Source: an uncultured Clostridia bacterium
GTDB taxonomy: Bacteria; Bacillota; Clostridia; Oscillospirales; Ruminococcaceae
NCBI GenBank assembly: GCA_947307175.1
Contig: CAMZIK010000019.1
Location: 1-37,031, forward strand
Direction of reading: 5' to 3'
DNA length: 37,031 bases
The translations under genes were made by a program, and so were the position numbers. Positions 1 through 9,315 of the stretch are shown here, piece after piece. Numbering within the stretch: the stretch's first letter is position 1; the number at the start of each line of letters is the position of its first letter. The notes under the pieces were generated by a model that made no database searches, was not told the origin of the DNA, and was given only the letters and a program-made list of their open reading frames with translations.

Positions 1-163
1 AAGAGAGGGCTTTCCCTTGCCCCGTGGTAACGCCAGCCGCCTCAAGCCGCCTGCGAAAAGGCGGCTTGAACATCAAATGTTAAGCTCTTGTTTTGGGGGC
101 TTTCCGATCGCCCCCAAACCCCTTCGGACACACACTTGTATAATAATATAAATTCTGATTTAT
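1..163. repeat. Right part of a dispersed hairpin-rich intergenic element (copy 1, truncated by window edge)
   Basis: 1-163 matches 18606-18769 in direct orientation with about 7 substitutions and one 1-nt indel; ends in tataaattctgatttat (147-163), the same terminal sequence as copy 2. Confidence 0.9.
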
Positions 164-207
164 TTTTTAATACTTATGATAGAGTATCTTTGAAAGAAGG
201 ATAGTTA

Positions 208-1227
208 ATGAAAAAAAGAATATTGTCTGTCCTTGCAGCAGCCTGCCTTTGCTTGATGTGTGTGACGGGCTGCAGCGAAACCAGCTCGGAAAAGGACGAC
301 AGCAAAGCGCTCTCTCAGGCGGAGCAGACCTCGCAGACAAGCGAGACTTCACAGGAAACGACCACGCAAAGCACCATCACTACGCAAACTTCCTCTGAAT
401 CACAAACCACCACAACGACCGAAGAAACAACTACCACAACTTCCGCCGAAACAACAGAGCAGACGACCACAACATCTGCTTCTTCTCAGCAGGCGCAGCC
501 TCCTGTTCCTACGCAGCGCACAACTGCAAACACGACTGCCGCAAAACCAACAGAAACAACTAAAGCACAGACCACCGCTTCAAAGGTCAAAAGAGTAAAA
601 GGCACATCGCCCAATATCTCGTTTTATCAGTCAAGGCTCGTTGTCGCAGGCGATTCCGTTGCCGCAGGATATAACGCCTACGGCTATATCCCCGATAACC
701 ATAACCTTGCGATAAAAAATGTCTCCGTGACATCATACAGAAATTATACCTTCAATGCAACAGGTCAGTGGCTCGGCATCGTCGAGTCGATAGAAAAAAT
801 GAAGCCATCGCTCATACTCACATCTATGGGCGCAAACGATTGCCTTATATCTCCCTCGCTCTACGGACAGAGATACAGGGACTATCTCAAAAGGCTCCGT
901 GCCGCTTCTCCCGACAGCATCATTCTTGTCGGAGCGCTCACGCCGACCGCACTTAAAACCAACTATCCCCACGTCACTATCAATATCGTCCGCAGCTTCA
1001 ATGCCCAGCTCAAAGCGCTGGCAGAGTCAATGGACGATAAGGTCATATACTTTGATGCCTTTTCTGTAGTCGTTGAGGATAACGGAGTCTATATGGATCC
1101 CAATTTTGCAGCCTTTGACGGCTTTCACCTCCAGGAAAAAGCCTATGAGGAGCTGCTCAGGGTCATGGCAGTAACACTTGACAGCCACGGTGCAAAGGAA
1201 AAGATAACCGCCCGTGAAAACGGATAA
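208..1227 (+). CDS. SGNH/GDSL-hydrolase family lipoprotein with Thr/Ser-rich linker (paralog 1)
   Basis: Lipobox-like LMCVTGC; Thr-rich linker; VAGDSVAAG, GANDC and DGFHL blocks of SGNH hydrolases. Confidence 0.88.
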   Translation: MKKRILSVLAAACLCLMCVTGCSETSSEKDDSKALSQAEQTSQTSETSQETTTQSTITTQTSSESQTTTTTEETTTTTSAETTEQTTTTSASSQQAQPPVPTQRTTANTTAAKPTETTKAQTTASKVKRVKGTSPNISFYQSRLVVAGDSVAAGYNAYGYIPDNHNLAIKNVSVTSYRNYTFNATGQWLGIVESIEKMKPSLILTSMGANDCLISPSLYGQRYRDYLKRLRAASPDSIILVGALTPTALKTNYPHVTINIVRSFNAQLKALAESMDDKVIYFDAFSVVVEDNGVYMDPNFAAFDGFHLQEKAYEELLRVMAVTLDSHGAKEKITARENG

Positions 1228-1247
1228 ATCTAATTGTTCAAAAGGGA

Positions 1248-1271
1248 ATGCTCCTGCGTTCCCTTTTTTTG
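1248..1271 (+). terminator. Intrinsic terminator after SGNH paralog 1
   Basis: AAAGGGAA-loop-TTCCCTTTTTTT. Confidence 0.7.
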
Positions 1272-1275
1272 TCGC

Positions 1276-1304
1276 TTGACTTTTGCAAGCATAAGTGCTA
1301 TAAT
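1276..1304 (+). promoter_or_regulatory. Sigma-A-like promoter for SGNH paralog 2
   Basis: TTGACT-N17-TATAAT. Confidence 0.75.
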
Positions 1305-1347
1305 ATGCAAATCATAGTCTGAATAAATCGGAAAAGAGGAAATATAA

Positions 1348-2361
1348 GTGAAAAAGAAATTGTTAGCAGTGCTGTTTTCCTTCTGCCTTGCAGCTCTCCA
1401 GCTCACAGGCTGCGGAAACAACGTCGAAGATGCCTCAGGTATCTCCCAGGCAGAACAGACGACCGAAAGCACCACCACAACAAGCGATACTACCCAGGAA
1501 ACAACTACCATCACCGAAAGCGCCGTAGAAGCATCTGGCAGCCTCGCAACATCGGAAACCTCCGAAACAACGACAAGCGAGACTACAACAACTACCACGA
1601 CCACTTCCGAAACAACTACCACCACAACTCAGCAAACTACCACCACAACAAAAGCACCTGCACAGACGACCACCGCTCCAAAGCAGACCTCTAAGCCTGC
1701 TGTGACTACTAAGCCTTCCACAGCATCAAAGCCTGCACCCGTTACCACTAAAACTCCAGCTGCAAGCTCGTCCAATGTAAAGTTTTATCAGGACAGGGTA
1801 TATGTGACCGGGGACTCGGTAGCACTCGGTTTCAAGGTGTATAACTATATCCCTGCTGCACATAACCTTGCGATAGGCTCTCTTTCGATGAACAACTACA
1901 CATGGTTTGGCACTGTCAACGGAATGAGGGTGATCGATGCGATTGCAGCAGCTCAGCCAAAGCTTTTGTATGTTTCTATGGGCATAAACGATGTCAACCT
2001 TACAAATGCGCAGACATATGCGGCAAACTATGCGGGATTTGTGAAAAAAGTCAGGGCGAAAGTGCCCGGCTGCATAATCGTTGCGGCAAATATCACTCCT
2101 GTCGCATCGTGGTCGAACTTTACATCTATCAGTAATATAAGAAACTGTAATACTGCTATGAATAATGCTGTAAAAGCTCTCAACGACCCAAATATCATTC
2201 TTTTTGATGCATACAGCGTCGTTTCGGCAGGCGGTGTATATATGGTGAGCAGCTACAGCGGCGGCGACGGCATACACCTTGCAGGTCATGTTTATCAGTA
2301 TATTCTCAACAGGCTCGCAGTTGTGCTCGACCAGTACGGCGTGAAGGAAAGATTGTCGTAA
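1348..2361 (+). CDS. SGNH/GDSL-hydrolase family lipoprotein with long Thr-rich linker (paralog 2)
   Basis: Lipobox LQLTGC; VTGDSVALG, GINDVN, DGIHL motifs; poly-Thr linker. Start codon GTG. Confidence 0.88.
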   Translation: MKKKLLAVLFSFCLAALQLTGCGNNVEDASGISQAEQTTESTTTTSDTTQETTTITESAVEASGSLATSETSETTTSETTTTTTTTSETTTTTTQQTTTTTKAPAQTTTAPKQTSKPAVTTKPSTASKPAPVTTKTPAASSSNVKFYQDRVYVTGDSVALGFKVYNYIPAAHNLAIGSLSMNNYTWFGTVNGMRVIDAIAAAQPKLLYVSMGINDVNLTNAQTYAANYAGFVKKVRAKVPGCIIVAANITPVASWSNFTSISNIRNCNTAMNNAVKALNDPNIILFDAYSVVSAGGVYMVSSYSGGDGIHLAGHVYQYILNRLAVVLDQYGVKERLS

Positions 2362-2420
2362 AAACTAAAATATGCGTTATTATGGGAGCATTTTTGGTAA
2401 AAAGTGCTCTCTTTTGTTTG

Positions 2421-2449
2421 TTGACAAAAAGCGACAATGGTGATACAAT
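2421..2449 (+). promoter_or_regulatory. Sigma-A-like promoter for SGNH paralog 3
   Basis: TTGACA-N17-TACAAT. Confidence 0.75.
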
Positions 2450-2480
2450 AATAAGTGTATGTGCGAATAGGAGGAAAGTA

Positions 2481-3350
2481 ATGAATAAAAAAATATTGGC
2501 AGCTCTCGTGAGCGCTGTTATGGCACTTGGAATGCTCACAGGCTGCGGAAATGAGATCAAGGGACACGAAGCGAGAGTTATCGACGCAGATCAGAGCAGT
2601 CAGACCGGAAACGACAATAATTCAACTGATCCCAATATCAACGACAGCATAACTCCTTATTATGACCCGAATATCGAGAAAGTAGACAGCATTGATTATC
2701 TTAAAGCCGATAATATGAAATATTATTTTGAAAAGATGGTAGTTGCGGGAGATTCTATCGCAAACGGCTGGCAGTTCTACGGACTGCTCCCAAAGAGCAG
2801 ATCTATCGCCTACGGCGGACTTTCAACGTTTGGTTTCACCGTGTGGGAGTATGATACCACAGGCAAGACTCTCGGAATGAGAGAGACACTGAAGAAAGTC
2901 AATCCGACTCTTTTGTATGTCTGCCTCGGAATGAACGATGTAAATATCAGAGATAAGGAGACCTTTGCTTCTCAGTATCTCGACCTTCTGAAAAAACTTA
3001 AAACCTACGTTCCCGATTGTTTTATCGTTGTGCAGAGCATAACACCTGTCGCAAAAACAAACGTCTATAAGCAGGTCAACAATTCTTCGGTAAGGGCATA
3101 TAATGCAGAGCTAAGAAAGGTAGTTGCCGAATTCGGCAGGGAAGATGTCATATACTTCAATGCCTATAATTCATTGCTTGACGAAAACGGACAGCTGGAT
3201 ATGAAATACGAAGCAGGCGACGGTCTGCATATAAATACCGAAGCTTATAAAAAACTGCTTGAGGATCTTTCCAAGAGACTCAATCAGGAAATGGCAAAAC
3301 AGCGTATCGAAGCTGTCGAGGAACAGCGCAAGGAAAAAGCTAACCAGTAA
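2481..3350 (+). CDS. SGNH/GDSL-hydrolase family lipoprotein (paralog 3)
   Basis: Start at ATG 2481 (MNKKILAALVSAVMALGMLTGC) after aggagg-like RBS; VAGDSIANG, GMNDVN, DGLHI motifs. The upstream part of the 2382 ORF lies over the promoter. Confidence 0.87.
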   Translation: MNKKILAALVSAVMALGMLTGCGNEIKGHEARVIDADQSSQTGNDNNSTDPNINDSITPYYDPNIEKVDSIDYLKADNMKYYFEKMVVAGDSIANGWQFYGLLPKSRSIAYGGLSTFGFTVWEYDTTGKTLGMRETLKKVNPTLLYVCLGMNDVNIRDKETFASQYLDLLKKLKTYVPDCFIVVQSITPVAKTNVYKQVNNSSVRAYNAELRKVVAEFGREDVIYFNAYNSLLDENGQLDMKYEAGDGLHINTEAYKKLLEDLSKRLNQEMAKQRIEAVEEQRKEKANQ

Positions 3351-3380
3351 GGGAAAAATATTATCTGTGGGGGAAAACAT

Positions 3381-4709
3381 ATGAAAAAGAAAGGTATAAA
3401 GCTGACTGCCTGTGTGAGCGTGCTTGCAATGGCGCTTTCGGGCTGCGGCAGCAATGTCTCTTCAAGAGCCATCGATGAAGGCTCTAATGGCGCAGTCGAT
3501 GCCAATGCATCAACGTACAATATCACAGCCGAGGTCAATACAGTCTATTCTGCCCAGAAGCTCGGAGAACTTGCATCTTTCGGAGATGGCTATAAGTTTG
3601 AGTTCGACGGAAGTGAGAATGATATAAAATTCTCATCTCTCGGAAAAAGCTCAGTCGGTATAAAGGCGATCAAGGACGGACAGGATTCAAAGACGCTGGT
3701 ACTCAATGTGAATGTTGTCGATACCACAAGCCCCGTTTTCAGCGGCATAAAGGATATAACCATCAAAGCTGGGGAGTCTGTTGACCTTAAAAGCGGAGTC
3801 ACCGTCAGCGATAACTACGACCAGAATGTCGAGTTTACCGTGACCTACGATAAGGACGATACCAATACCGGCGCACCCGGTAAGCACGTTATAACCTATG
3901 TTGCCAAGGATTCTTCGGGAAATGTCGCTTCAAGAAAAGCTACCCTTACTATCGAGGGAGACTCCTCGCAGAGCGACCAGACAACAACGACCACCACCAC
4001 AGCCCAGACCGAAGCTCCAAAGACAGAAAGCAGCAGCGTGTCAACAACTGCCGCAGCACCTGACCCGAATGCTAAATCCGATAACGTCAAGTTCTATCAG
4101 GATAGGATTGTTATCGCAGGCGATTCGATAGCTTACGGCTTTTGTGCCTACGGATATGTCCCTTACGAGCATAATATCGCAAAGGGAAGCACAGCGATGA
4201 GAAACTATGACGATACCAGCCTGTTCATGTTTGACCCGACAGGCAGCGACCTGTCTATGATGGACGCTATCAAGGCAGTAAAGCCAAGCCTTCTGTACAT
4301 CTCTATGGGCATGAACGATGTCAACCTCATCGACTCCGAGACCTATGTTTCAAGATATAAGGAGTTTATCCAGAAAGCGAAAGAGCAGGTACCTGATGCG
4401 ATAATCGTCGCAGCTTCCATAACACCTATCTCATCGACCTGCGGATTTACCGATATAAACAATATCAAATCCTGCAACGAAGGGCTTAAAAACCTCATCG
4501 GATCGCTTAATGACCCAAATGTCCTGTTCTTTGATGCTTACAGCGTGATAGTCGGCTCGGACGGCTCATATTCCGCACCGAACACCACAGGACCTGACGG
4601 TATACATCTTGTCGGCAGCTGCTATCAGCAGATACTTGAAAAGCTCGCAGTCGTGCTCGACCAGAGCGGCATAAAGGATAAGATAACCGAAATAGAATCA
4701 AAAAGATAA
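3381..4709 (+). CDS. SGNH/GDSL-hydrolase lipoprotein with an extra Ig-like (DUF5011-like) domain (paralog 4)
   Basis: Lipobox ALSGC; TSPVFSGIKDITIKAGESVDLKSGVTVSDNYD...YVAKDSSGNVASRKATLTI resembles bacterial Ig-like domains; IAGDSIAYG, GMNDVN, DGIHL motifs. Confidence 0.87.
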   Translation: MKKKGIKLTACVSVLAMALSGCGSNVSSRAIDEGSNGAVDANASTYNITAEVNTVYSAQKLGELASFGDGYKFEFDGSENDIKFSSLGKSSVGIKAIKDGQDSKTLVLNVNVVDTTSPVFSGIKDITIKAGESVDLKSGVTVSDNYDQNVEFTVTYDKDDTNTGAPGKHVITYVAKDSSGNVASRKATLTIEGDSSQSDQTTTTTTTAQTEAPKTESSSVSTTAAAPDPNAKSDNVKFYQDRIVIAGDSIAYGFCAYGYVPYEHNIAKGSTAMRNYDDTSLFMFDPTGSDLSMMDAIKAVKPSLLYISMGMNDVNLIDSETYVSRYKEFIQKAKEQVPDAIIVAASITPISSTCGFTDINNIKSCNEGLKNLIGSLNDPNVLFFDAYSVIVGSDGSYSAPNTTGPDGIHLVGSCYQQILEKLAVVLDQSGIKDKITEIESKR

Positions 4710-4717
4710 GAAATAAG

Positions 4718-4748
4718 AGGTAAGAGTTTTGTTCTTACCTCTTTTTTT
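4718..4748 (+). terminator. Intrinsic terminator after SGNH paralog 4
   Basis: GAGGTAAGA-loop-TCTTACCTC followed by a T run. Confidence 0.8.
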
Positions 4749-4760
4749 GTCTCTGAAAAC

Positions 4761-4789
4761 TTTACTTTTTTCTGCGATTGTGATATAAT
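4761..4789 (+). promoter_or_regulatory. Sigma-A-like promoter for the aminotransferase gene
   Basis: TTTACT-N17-TATAAT. Confidence 0.6.
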
Positions 4790-4855
4790 AATCTGTGTAT
4801 GTTCCCAGAGTTAAAAAGACGGGAAAACTAAAAACGAAAGGTATGGCGATCTATT

Positions 4856-6049
4856 ATGGATTACAGATTCTCACAGAAGGTATCTCATCTTCAGGCTTCG
4901 GCTATCAGAGAGATACTTAAATTTACATCAGACCCAGAGGTAATATCCTTTGCGGCAGGAAACCCTGCACCCGAGGCTTTCCCCACAGAAACTCTCACAA
5001 ACATCTCAAAGGAGATATTTGAGCAGGATCCTATCCTTGCACTTCAGTACAGCATCTCCGAGGGCTATACGCCTCTGCGTGACCTGCTGAAAAAAGAGCT
5101 TGAAAAGAAAGGCGAGTTTGTTCCCGGAAGAGACGAGCTTATCATCACCAGCGGCGCTCAGCAGGCAAACGAGCTTGCAGCCAAGGTGCTGTGCGACGAG
5201 CATGATGTCCTCATCGCCGAAGCTCCCTCATTCATTGGTTCTCTCAATGCCTTCAAATCATATAACGTTGACCTCAGAGGCGTTACGCTCGAAGAGGACG
5301 GCATGGATACCGATGAGCTTGAAAGCGTCCTTAAGCAAGGAAATACAAAGCTCATCTATATCATCTCCAATTTCCAGAACCCGACAGGCAGAACTACCAG
5401 CCTTGAAAAGAGAAAGAAGATATACGAGCTTGCAAAGAAATACGGTGCAATGATCCTTGAAGATAACCCGTACGGCGACCTTCGCATCGCAGGCGAGAAG
5501 ATACCGTCTATCAAGAGCATGGATAAAGACGGCATCGTTATGTATTCAAGAACGTTCTCAAAGATACTTGCACCTGGTATAAGAGTCGGCTATATCAGCG
5601 CACCAAAAGAAATAGTTGCAAAGATGATAGTCTGCAAGCAGGTGTCCGACGTTCACTCAAATATCTGGGCGCAGCTCCTTGCATATAAATTCATGCAGAA
5701 AGTTGACATCAATGAGCATATCAGGGGCTTGCAGGACATCTATCGCAAAAAGTGCGACCTTATGATAAGCGAAATGAAAAAGAATTTCTCCTCAAAGATA
5801 AAGTACGAAGTGCCGCAGGGCGGACTGTTCATCTGGTGTACGCTCCCCGAAGACTGCGATATGCCTTCTTTCTGCAAAAAAGCAGTCAGCGAGTATAAAG
5901 TGGCAGTCGTTCCCGGAAATGCCTTCATGATAAGCGAGTCTGATAAGACCTCGTCGTTCAGGCTCAACTTCTCTACGCCGACCGATGAACAGATAATCAA
6001 GGGCTGCGAGTATCTCGGCAAGCTCTCAAAGGATATGTTCGGCGAATAA
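4856..6049 (+). CDS. PLP-dependent aminotransferase, class I/II (2-aminoadipate transaminase / MocR-catalytic-domain-like)
   Basis: FAAGNPAPEAFP, QYSISEGYTPLRDLL, NFQNPTGRTTSLEKR, EDNPYGDLR, YSRTFSKILAPGIRVGY (PLP Lys) motifs. Confidence 0.9.
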   Translation: MDYRFSQKVSHLQASAIREILKFTSDPEVISFAAGNPAPEAFPTETLTNISKEIFEQDPILALQYSISEGYTPLRDLLKKELEKKGEFVPGRDELIITSGAQQANELAAKVLCDEHDVLIAEAPSFIGSLNAFKSYNVDLRGVTLEEDGMDTDELESVLKQGNTKLIYIISNFQNPTGRTTSLEKRKKIYELAKKYGAMILEDNPYGDLRIAGEKIPSIKSMDKDGIVMYSRTFSKILAPGIRVGYISAPKEIVAKMIVCKQVSDVHSNIWAQLLAYKFMQKVDINEHIRGLQDIYRKKCDLMISEMKKNFSSKIKYEVPQGGLFIWCTLPEDCDMPSFCKKAVSEYKVAVVPGNAFMISESDKTSSFRLNFSTPTDEQIIKGCEYLGKLSKDMFGE

Positions 6050-6083
6050 CTTTTACCTCTTACATCAAAAAGGTGGTGATGTT

Positions 6084-8858
6084 TTGAAAAAAGCGCTGCT
6101 CAAAGATACCTTCCGTGAGATAAAGCGTACCGCAGGAAGATTTATGTCCATCTTTGCGATAGTTGCGCTCGGCTGCGGTTTTTTCGCAGGCATCAAAGCC
6201 ACCATGCCCGATATGGTCGATTCTGCAAACGACTACTTTGAGAAAAATCACCTCATGGACTATAAAATGGTGTCCACCATAGGCGTCCGTTCCGAGGACG
6301 TCGAGGCAGTCAAGAAAGCAGACAGCGTGCAGGGTGTCTGTGCAGGCTATTCAAAAGAGGTATTCTATAATTATAACGACCAGAGCTTTGTCCTCAAAGC
6401 GCTGTCGTACAGCGAGATAAGCGATGAAAACCCCAATAAGCTCAACAGACCCGTGCTTGTCGAGGGCAGATTCCCCGAAGCAGAAGGCGAGTGCCTTATC
6501 GAGACCAAGCTCTCAGCTCCCGACAGCTTCAAGATCGGCAATACCATCGAGCTTTCCGATACCGACGAAACCAAACAGCTCACCGATTCTCTCGGCAGCA
6601 GCGAGTATAAGATAGTCGGGATATGTGTCTCACCCATGTATATCGGCTTCAAACGGGATAATACCAAAGCAGGCAATGGCTCTATAACCTGTAATATCTT
6701 CCTGCCTGAAAGAGAGTTCAAAGCAGGGTATTATAACGAGCTTTTCGTCCGTTTTGAAGGAGTCCACGACATCGACCAGTTTACCGACGAGTACAAGGAT
6801 AAGATTAAAGACAAAAGCGCAGATGCTTTTGAAAGATTCAAAAAAAGCGTCACCACCCGCTACAATAAAATAAAGTCTCAGGCACAGCATGATGTGGAGT
6901 TTGCAAAAAAACAGGTGCAGTCTCTTGAGCAGATGCTTGCACTTGATGAAAAAGGACTTGCGGCTCTTGATAAACAGCTTTCACAGCAGCAGGAGCAGAT
7001 AAGATCAAAAAACGAGCTGTTCTCCGATGCAGAGCTTGAAAAAATAGAAACCCAGCGCAAAATCATAGCAGGACTTTCAGCCGATAAAAAAAGCGGCACA
7101 ACAAAGACCGCAGATGAACTGAAAAAACAGCTTGACGAGTATAAGGACGGCATCGCTCAGGGCGAAAAATCCCTGTCCGAGATACCTGAACTTCAGTTCT
7201 ACGGCTTTGACCGCTTTGAAGCAAGCTCTGATTACGCCTCATACTGCGGCGATGCAAATAAGATCGACTCCATCTCCAAAGTTTTTCCCGTTTTCTTTAT
7301 CCTCATCGCCTGCCTCGTCTGCCTGACGACTATGACCAGAATGGTCGATGAACACCGAATAACCATAGGTACATATAAAGCGCTGGGCTACGGCGCAGGA
7401 AAGATAGCTTCAAAGTACCTGTTCTACGGCGCTTCTGCAGCAGTGCTGGGCAGCTGTATCGGCACAGTCATAGGCTTGCAGGTCTTTCCGAACATCATTT
7501 ACAGCTGCTATAAGATAATGTATAATATCCCTTCGATAGATACACCTTTCAAGCTGTGGTATATGCTCGGCTGCTGTATCGTGTCTGTCGTGTGTATCTG
7601 CGGTGCAGTGCTTTATTCCTGCATCAGAGCATTGAGAGCGCAGCCGTCACAGCTCATGCGCCCCAAAGCTCCGCAAAGCGGAAGGAGAGTGCTGCTCGAA
7701 AGGATAGGCTTTGTCTGGAAGCACCTTTCCTTCCTCAGCAAAGTCACCGTCCGTAACCTGCTTAGGTATAAAAAGCGCTTCTTTATGACCATAGTAGGTG
7801 TCGCAGGCTGTACCGCACTCATAATCACAGGCTTTGGTCTGAAGCGTTCTATCTCAGCGATAGTCCATAAGCAGTTCGGCGAGGTGCTTTTGTATGACGG
7901 CGTGCTTGTGCTCAATACCCAGAGCTTTACCGAGCAGCAGCTGTCCGATAAGCTGTCATCGTTTGAGCAGTTAGAACAGTTCAGCCTGTCTCATATCGCC
8001 GACGGCGAAACATTCCATAACGGCAAAAGTGCAAATTCCTCACTTGTCGTTCTGAAGGACAGCGATAATATCCACGACTTCCTCAGCCTGAATAACGCCT
8101 ACGGAAGCGGAAAGCTTGACCTTGAAAAAGGCAAGTGCATCATCACACAGAAAATGTCGATGCTTCTGAATATAAAAGCAGGCGACACCATCGAATATGA
8201 ACTCGATAAGGAAAAGACAGTTTCGCTTGAAGTCAGCGGCATAGCTGAAAACTATGCTATCCACTATGTCTATATCGACGCCGAAACGTTTACCGACCTC
8301 TACGGCAAAGCCCCAACATATAACACTGCGTATTTCAATTTCAAAAGCGATGTTGACGAGGGCAGCTTCAAAGGCGAGGTGAACGGCTGTAAGGAGTTTT
8401 ACGGCATAACGCTCATGAGCGAATCGGGAGTTGATTTCCTCAATTCCCTTGACAGTCTTGATGCAGTAGTTATACTGCTGATAGTCTGCGCAGGACTGCT
8501 TGCGATAGTCGTGCTTTATAACCTTGCGAACATCAATATCACCGAAAGAGTCAGGGAGATAGCAACCATAAAAGTCCTCGGCTTCTACGATATAGAGACA
8601 TCTGCATATATCTACCGTGAAAATATCATAACAGCCGTCCTCGGAATAATCGTAGGCTCGTTTGTGGGAATAATCCTGCATAGGTTTGTCGTCATCACTT
8701 CAGAGGTAGATATAGTGCTTTTCAACCGAAGCCTCGTGTGGTGGGCGTTCCTGCTCGGCGCTGTGATAACCATAGTATTCACGGTAATTGTCAACTTTGC
8801 ACTCCATTTCAAGCTCAAAAAGATAGATATGGTCGAGTCGATGAAGTCAGTAGAATAG
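6084..8858 (+). CDS. FtsX-like ABC transporter permease with large extracytoplasmic coiled-coil segment
   Basis: 924 aa; N-terminal TM, extracytoplasmic domain with Gln/Lys/Glu coiled-coil, FtsX permease blocks (MTRMVDEHRITIGTYKALGYG...; NITERVREIATIKVLGF). TTG start. Confidence 0.88.
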   Translation: MKKALLKDTFREIKRTAGRFMSIFAIVALGCGFFAGIKATMPDMVDSANDYFEKNHLMDYKMVSTIGVRSEDVEAVKKADSVQGVCAGYSKEVFYNYNDQSFVLKALSYSEISDENPNKLNRPVLVEGRFPEAEGECLIETKLSAPDSFKIGNTIELSDTDETKQLTDSLGSSEYKIVGICVSPMYIGFKRDNTKAGNGSITCNIFLPEREFKAGYYNELFVRFEGVHDIDQFTDEYKDKIKDKSADAFERFKKSVTTRYNKIKSQAQHDVEFAKKQVQSLEQMLALDEKGLAALDKQLSQQQEQIRSKNELFSDAELEKIETQRKIIAGLSADKKSGTTKTADELKKQLDEYKDGIAQGEKSLSEIPELQFYGFDRFEASSDYASYCGDANKIDSISKVFPVFFILIACLVCLTTMTRMVDEHRITIGTYKALGYGAGKIASKYLFYGASAAVLGSCIGTVIGLQVFPNIIYSCYKIMYNIPSIDTPFKLWYMLGCCIVSVVCICGAVLYSCIRALRAQPSQLMRPKAPQSGRRVLLERIGFVWKHLSFLSKVTVRNLLRYKKRFFMTIVGVAGCTALIITGFGLKRSISAIVHKQFGEVLLYDGVLVLNTQSFTEQQLSDKLSSFEQLEQFSLSHIADGETFHNGKSANSSLVVLKDSDNIHDFLSLNNAYGSGKLDLEKGKCIITQKMSMLLNIKAGDTIEYELDKEKTVSLEVSGIAENYAIHYVYIDAETFTDLYGKAPTYNTAYFNFKSDVDEGSFKGEVNGCKEFYGITLMSESGVDFLNSLDSLDAVVILLIVCAGLLAIVVLYNLANINITERVREIATIKVLGFYDIETSAYIYRENIITAVLGIIVGSFVGIILHRFVVITSEVDIVLFNRSLVWWAFLLGAVITIVFTVIVNFALHFKLKKIDMVESMKSVE

Positions 8859-8871
8859 GGGCGTTTAGAAC

Positions 8872-9291
8872 TTGTTTGATAAGATAGCTGATGCACTTAT
8901 GCCGGTAATTTTTGTTTTGTTGTTTGCATCGCTTGTTTTTGTTCTGATAAAGATTCTTGTCTCAAGATGGGGAAAGGAAAAGAAAAAAGAAACGGGAACA
9001 AAAGCCCGTGCTAAGATACTGTTTAAGAGTGTAGATGAATATGATGGGACTAATTTCACTAACCTGACATCTTATCATGTAACAAACTATTTTCTTGACT
9101 GCCTTATAGACGGCAAGACGATGACTTTCAATTGCTGTGAATATATGTACAACTATGTACAAAAGGGAGAGACCTATGATGTTATATGCGGAAAGCACTG
9201 GATAAAGCTGGACAGAAAGTATTATCCCGAGAATTTTGATGAATACTTTGAGGAACTTGATAATCCTGACATTGAAGAAGAAAGTCAATAA
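8872..9291 (+). CDS. Hypothetical small single-pass membrane protein
   Basis: N-terminal TM helix (VIFVLLFASLVFVLIKIL) then soluble domain; TTG start as called in the ORF track. Confidence 0.55.
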   Translation: MFDKIADALMPVIFVLLFASLVFVLIKILVSRWGKEKKKETGTKARAKILFKSVDEYDGTNFTNLTSYHVTNYFLDCLIDGKTMTFNCCEYMYNYVQKGETYDVICGKHWIKLDRKYYPENFDEYFEELDNPDIEEESQ

Positions 9292-9315
9292 ATATTTATA
9301 GAAAGAAGGATCTGT

